This document shows positions 46,986 to 48,818 of a stretch of 48,818 nt of DNA, piece after piece. Made by a program: the position numbers and the translations under genes. Source of the stretch: Gnetum montanum (lineage: Eukaryota > Streptophyta > Gnetopsida > Gnetales > Gnetaceae); assembly GCA_015680685.1 (NCBI GenBank), contig MNCI01000003.1, forward strand, positions 551,173-599,990, written 5' to 3'. Positions within the stretch are counted from its first letter, which is position 1. Every line of letters starts with the position of its first letter. Under the pieces are notes generated by a model. The model saw only the letters and a list, made by a program, of their open reading frames with translations, was not told the DNA's origin and made no database searches.

Positions 46986-47043
46986 GTTGTACATGAGTTG
47001 GATGTGTGTTGGCAATTGCATACCTTGACCAGGTTCAATGTAT
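46955..47043. repeat. 19-bp direct repeat flanking 47 bp
   Basis: TTGACCAGGTTCAATGTAT occurs at 46957-46975 and again at 47023-47041, exact in both. Confidence 0.9.
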
Positions 47044-47399
47044 TTTACAACTTGTAGGTCATTCCAGCCCATAAAAATACAAATAATTAGAAAAAACAAG
47101 CCCTTTAGCGATACAATTTTAAGAAAACTTAGGAGGATTGGCTCCAGCCCCGATCTGCTTGAAAAATTATATTTTTTAAAGAAACAACACATATCCTCCA
47201 TTTGAATTAGAGACAAATGCAGTGGCCACTACATCCAAAAGCTGATTCAGATTGAAGTGTGATGAACTAATCTGCAAATGTTCCCTCTTAATAAACATCC
47301 TTGTGTGTCCAACACTTTCCTTACCATTCCTGCAATCGCATTCTTCGTCACATTTTCATCAAGTTCCCAACCCACTTTCGAAATTGCACTTATGAATCA
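47044..47399. other. Unassigned stretch
   Basis: Small frames on both strands, none recognised. The part next to 47400 may be further decayed sequence of the TPR pseudogene. Confidence 0.4.
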
Positions 47400-47806
47400 C
47401 CAATTTGTTTGTTGGTCTACGTTCATCTGCTATGCTTTTCTGTACACAACCTCCACTACACTATAGTTTTTCTGCGGAAGATAGGCCCAGCCAAGATTGC
47501 TCAGTAGGCACGTTGTTTCTTTGATAATTGAAACCTAGAACTTTCTCCCATGCGAGCACACCATTTTGGTAAACCTGCCATTGAATGTAGCACCTTGCTG
47601 GATCTGAAGAAGCTTATGCTTCAAAAGGGTAATTTGCTCATCCACCTTTCCACATTTCTTGTAAAGGTCAATAAGGAGATTATCAAGCAAATCCTGAGCG
47701 AGCGCAGAGCAAAGATGGTGATAAGATTCGATACAAGCAATGGCCTCCAGCGTCTTTTGTTGTTGCTTGAGCATAACGGCCATATCTTTGAGAGCGCTAA
47801 TGTCAC
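47400..47806 (-). pseudogene. MS5/SDI1-like TPR protein fragment
   Basis: The minus-strand frame contains SALKDMAVMLKQQQ, DNLLIDLYKKCGKVDEQI, LLKHKLLQIQQG and FNGRFTKMVCSHGRKF. This order is characteristic of the plant MALE STERILITY 5 / SULPHUR DEFICIENCY INDUCED family (TPR helices plus the FNG-x-x-TK-x-x-x-SHG-x-KF signature). After a TAG at 47535-47537, where relatives have Gln, the same frame goes on with LLSNLGWAYLPQKNY and VVYRKA, then a second TAG (47430-47432), again at a Gln position. No intron interrupts this part. The N-terminal part of the family is missing upstream of 47806. Family members act in pollen development or sulphur-deficiency responses; this copy is not functional. 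Confidence 0.8.
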
Positions 47807-47869
47807 TATGGTCTGGAACACCCTTGCGTCCATGAATGCCAGGAACCCAGAAAAATGATACGGGAGAAA

Positions 47870-48380
47870 AGGAATTTGTCAGAGTCATCGGGGCAACAGC
47901 GGCAGAATAGAAATGCGGCAGCGGCAGAAAATATCAACGTGGCAGCCAGCATAGGAGCAGCAGTGATGCTACAGGGCAGGAGACAGCAACGGTAGGCACG
48001 GCAGCGATGTGGCAACAGCAACGAGAGACAACGCGGCAAGGAGTGAGACATCAGCGACACGGCAAGCAAAGTCAGCGACGCGACAAACAGGAGGGAGCAG
48101 CGACGTGGTGGGGCAGAGGGAGCAGCGATGCGGCGGGGCAGAGGAAGCAGTGATGATAGGCAGAAAACAGCGGTACCACAGAAATAGAGATGGCAAGCAA
48201 CGCGGGAGTGGCAACGTGGCGAGCAACGGAGAGGCGGGAGCAGCTGGAGCAAAAACAGCAACGTGGCAGACAGAAAATAGCATCAGCAGGCACGGTAGCG
48301 TAGGATTGGCAGGCATAGCAACGCAGCAAGACAGAAATAGGAGGAGTGGCAAAAACAGAAAGCGCAGGAGTGGCAGCACG
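47870..48380. repeat. GC-rich degenerate low-complexity repeat
   Basis: Irregular copies of words such as GGCAGCAGC, GCAACGTGGCAGA, GCAGCGACG and GGAGTGGCA. Composition is strikingly richer in G and C than the rest of the window. The tract is open in several frames on both strands, an effect of the composition rather than of coding. It separates two unrelated gene fragments. Confidence 0.8.
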
Positions 48381-48504
48381 GCAGTGTGACTCTGTAAACT
48401 ACCCCTGATCCACCACCTCCAATGATGCAGTCGTAGCGTAGACCCTGCACAATGTCCCTCTCGGAGAATTCAACTGCACAAAATAGCACCATCTTCCACT
48501 CCCA
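48381..48504 (-). pseudogene. LRR receptor-like kinase fragment (start of kinase domain)
   Basis: The minus-strand frame reads WEWKMVLFCAVEFSERDIVQ, then GLRYDCIIGGGGSGVVYRVT. This is the juxtamembrane segment and glycine-rich loop of plant LRR receptor kinases (family pattern W-K-x-x-x-F-x-x-x-x-F-[ST]-x-x-D-I-[LV], then IG-x-GG-[SA]-G-x-V-Y; subfamily XI style). The loop Gly residues are at about 48401-48418. The frame is cut directly after the loop by the GC-rich repeat, so the catalytic Lys and everything beyond are absent. Confidence 0.7.
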
Positions 48505-48818
48505 GAATCTGTAATTGGGCATGGTTCTGGATTTGGAATTTTTGTGGACAATGGAGCCAAGACATCCATGAATGCAGATGTGTAGTGAAAAACAATAAAT
48601 TGTTGCAATAGCAATCAGATAATATATGCTGCTGAAATCGTGTGAGCAAGTAGGAAGTCTCAGATGCCCTTCTCCGAAAAGGCCTTTGTTTTTGCCACAG
48701 GAAATTTTTAGTTGTTTTATATTTATAACAACACATGCAAACCATCCACTTGTATGATCTGGATAATTTTTTGAATGCTTGAAAGGGCTTGAATCATTTT
48801 CAATTAAAGTGCTAAGCT
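48505..48818. other. Right-edge sequence without recognised feature
   Basis: Short frames only. I could not find the transmembrane or LRR part expected upstream of the kinase fragment. Confidence 0.4.

Noticed and set aside
47806-48389. Overlapping long frames on both strands (126-151 codons)
   Set aside because: They fall in the GC-rich low-complexity tract; simultaneous openness in several frames reflects composition.
1-48818. CRISPR arrays, tRNA or rRNA genes, bacterial operons
   Set aside because: No regularly spaced short repeats of CRISPR type, no cloverleaf or rRNA core sequence recognised by eye, and the content is plant retroelements throughout. The tRNA-like matches are primer-binding sites.

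Overview
The window is repeat-dense DNA from a large plant nuclear genome. The evidence is LTR retrotransposon families typical of land plants, AT-rich composition, heavy point-mutation decay, and two assembly gaps (12993-13210 and 26989-27805). No bacterial, organellar or viral gene organisation is seen. I cannot name the species. No intact host gene was found; host coding matter is limited to two gene fragments near the right edge.

Most of the window is a nest of Ty3/gypsy elements of one Athila-like family. They have LTRs of about 810-880 bp that start TGATG and end CATCA, a primer-binding site matching tRNA-Asp (TTGGCGCTGTTGCC type), a polypurine tract TGGGGGTA, and a U3 packed with GATATC palindromes. 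Layout from left to right: A1 (1-3963, +), 3' part of a gag-protease-only element; K (up to about 6413, +), a decayed chromovirus LTR, iMet-type PBS and gag; F (LTR 6414-7908, +), whose PBS was split by C; C (7917-17065, -), a full-length 9.15-kb element with 5-bp target duplication GTATC, holding gag and an accessory ORF (X1) but no polymerase; an AT-rich tract (17071-18368); E (18369-25899, -), a copia-type element with a UBN2-like gag, a second accessory ORF (X2) and no recognisable polymerase, itself hit by a 1.7-kb solo LTR (20987-22688, target duplication TCTAA).

Further right: B (LTR from 25903, +), whose LTR is split by A2 (26417-33289, +), a complete gag-protease element; B continues as a short internally deleted element, and its second LTR (35117-35980) is followed at once by a PBS and by a gag-PR-RT-RNaseH-IN internal region (B', 35981 to about 43010), the only recognisable polymerase here. 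Then come a second integrase fragment (43011-44104), an inverted-repeat arrangement of LTR pieces around an unusually open 388-codon frame (45075-46238, -), and a right edge with a pseudogene piece of the MS5/SDI1-like TPR family, a GC-rich low-complexity tract and the start of an LRR-receptor-kinase domain.

Working picture: a polymerase-bearing Athila-like lineage (B') and pol-less relatives (A1, A2, C) that share its LTR/PBS signals and would have to be mobilised in trans. The most interesting signal is that two pol-less elements from different superfamilies (C, gypsy; E, copia) both have a decayed second ORF with a similar plant-retroelement domain, each preceded by its own TATA-bearing, motif-rich, U3-like block.
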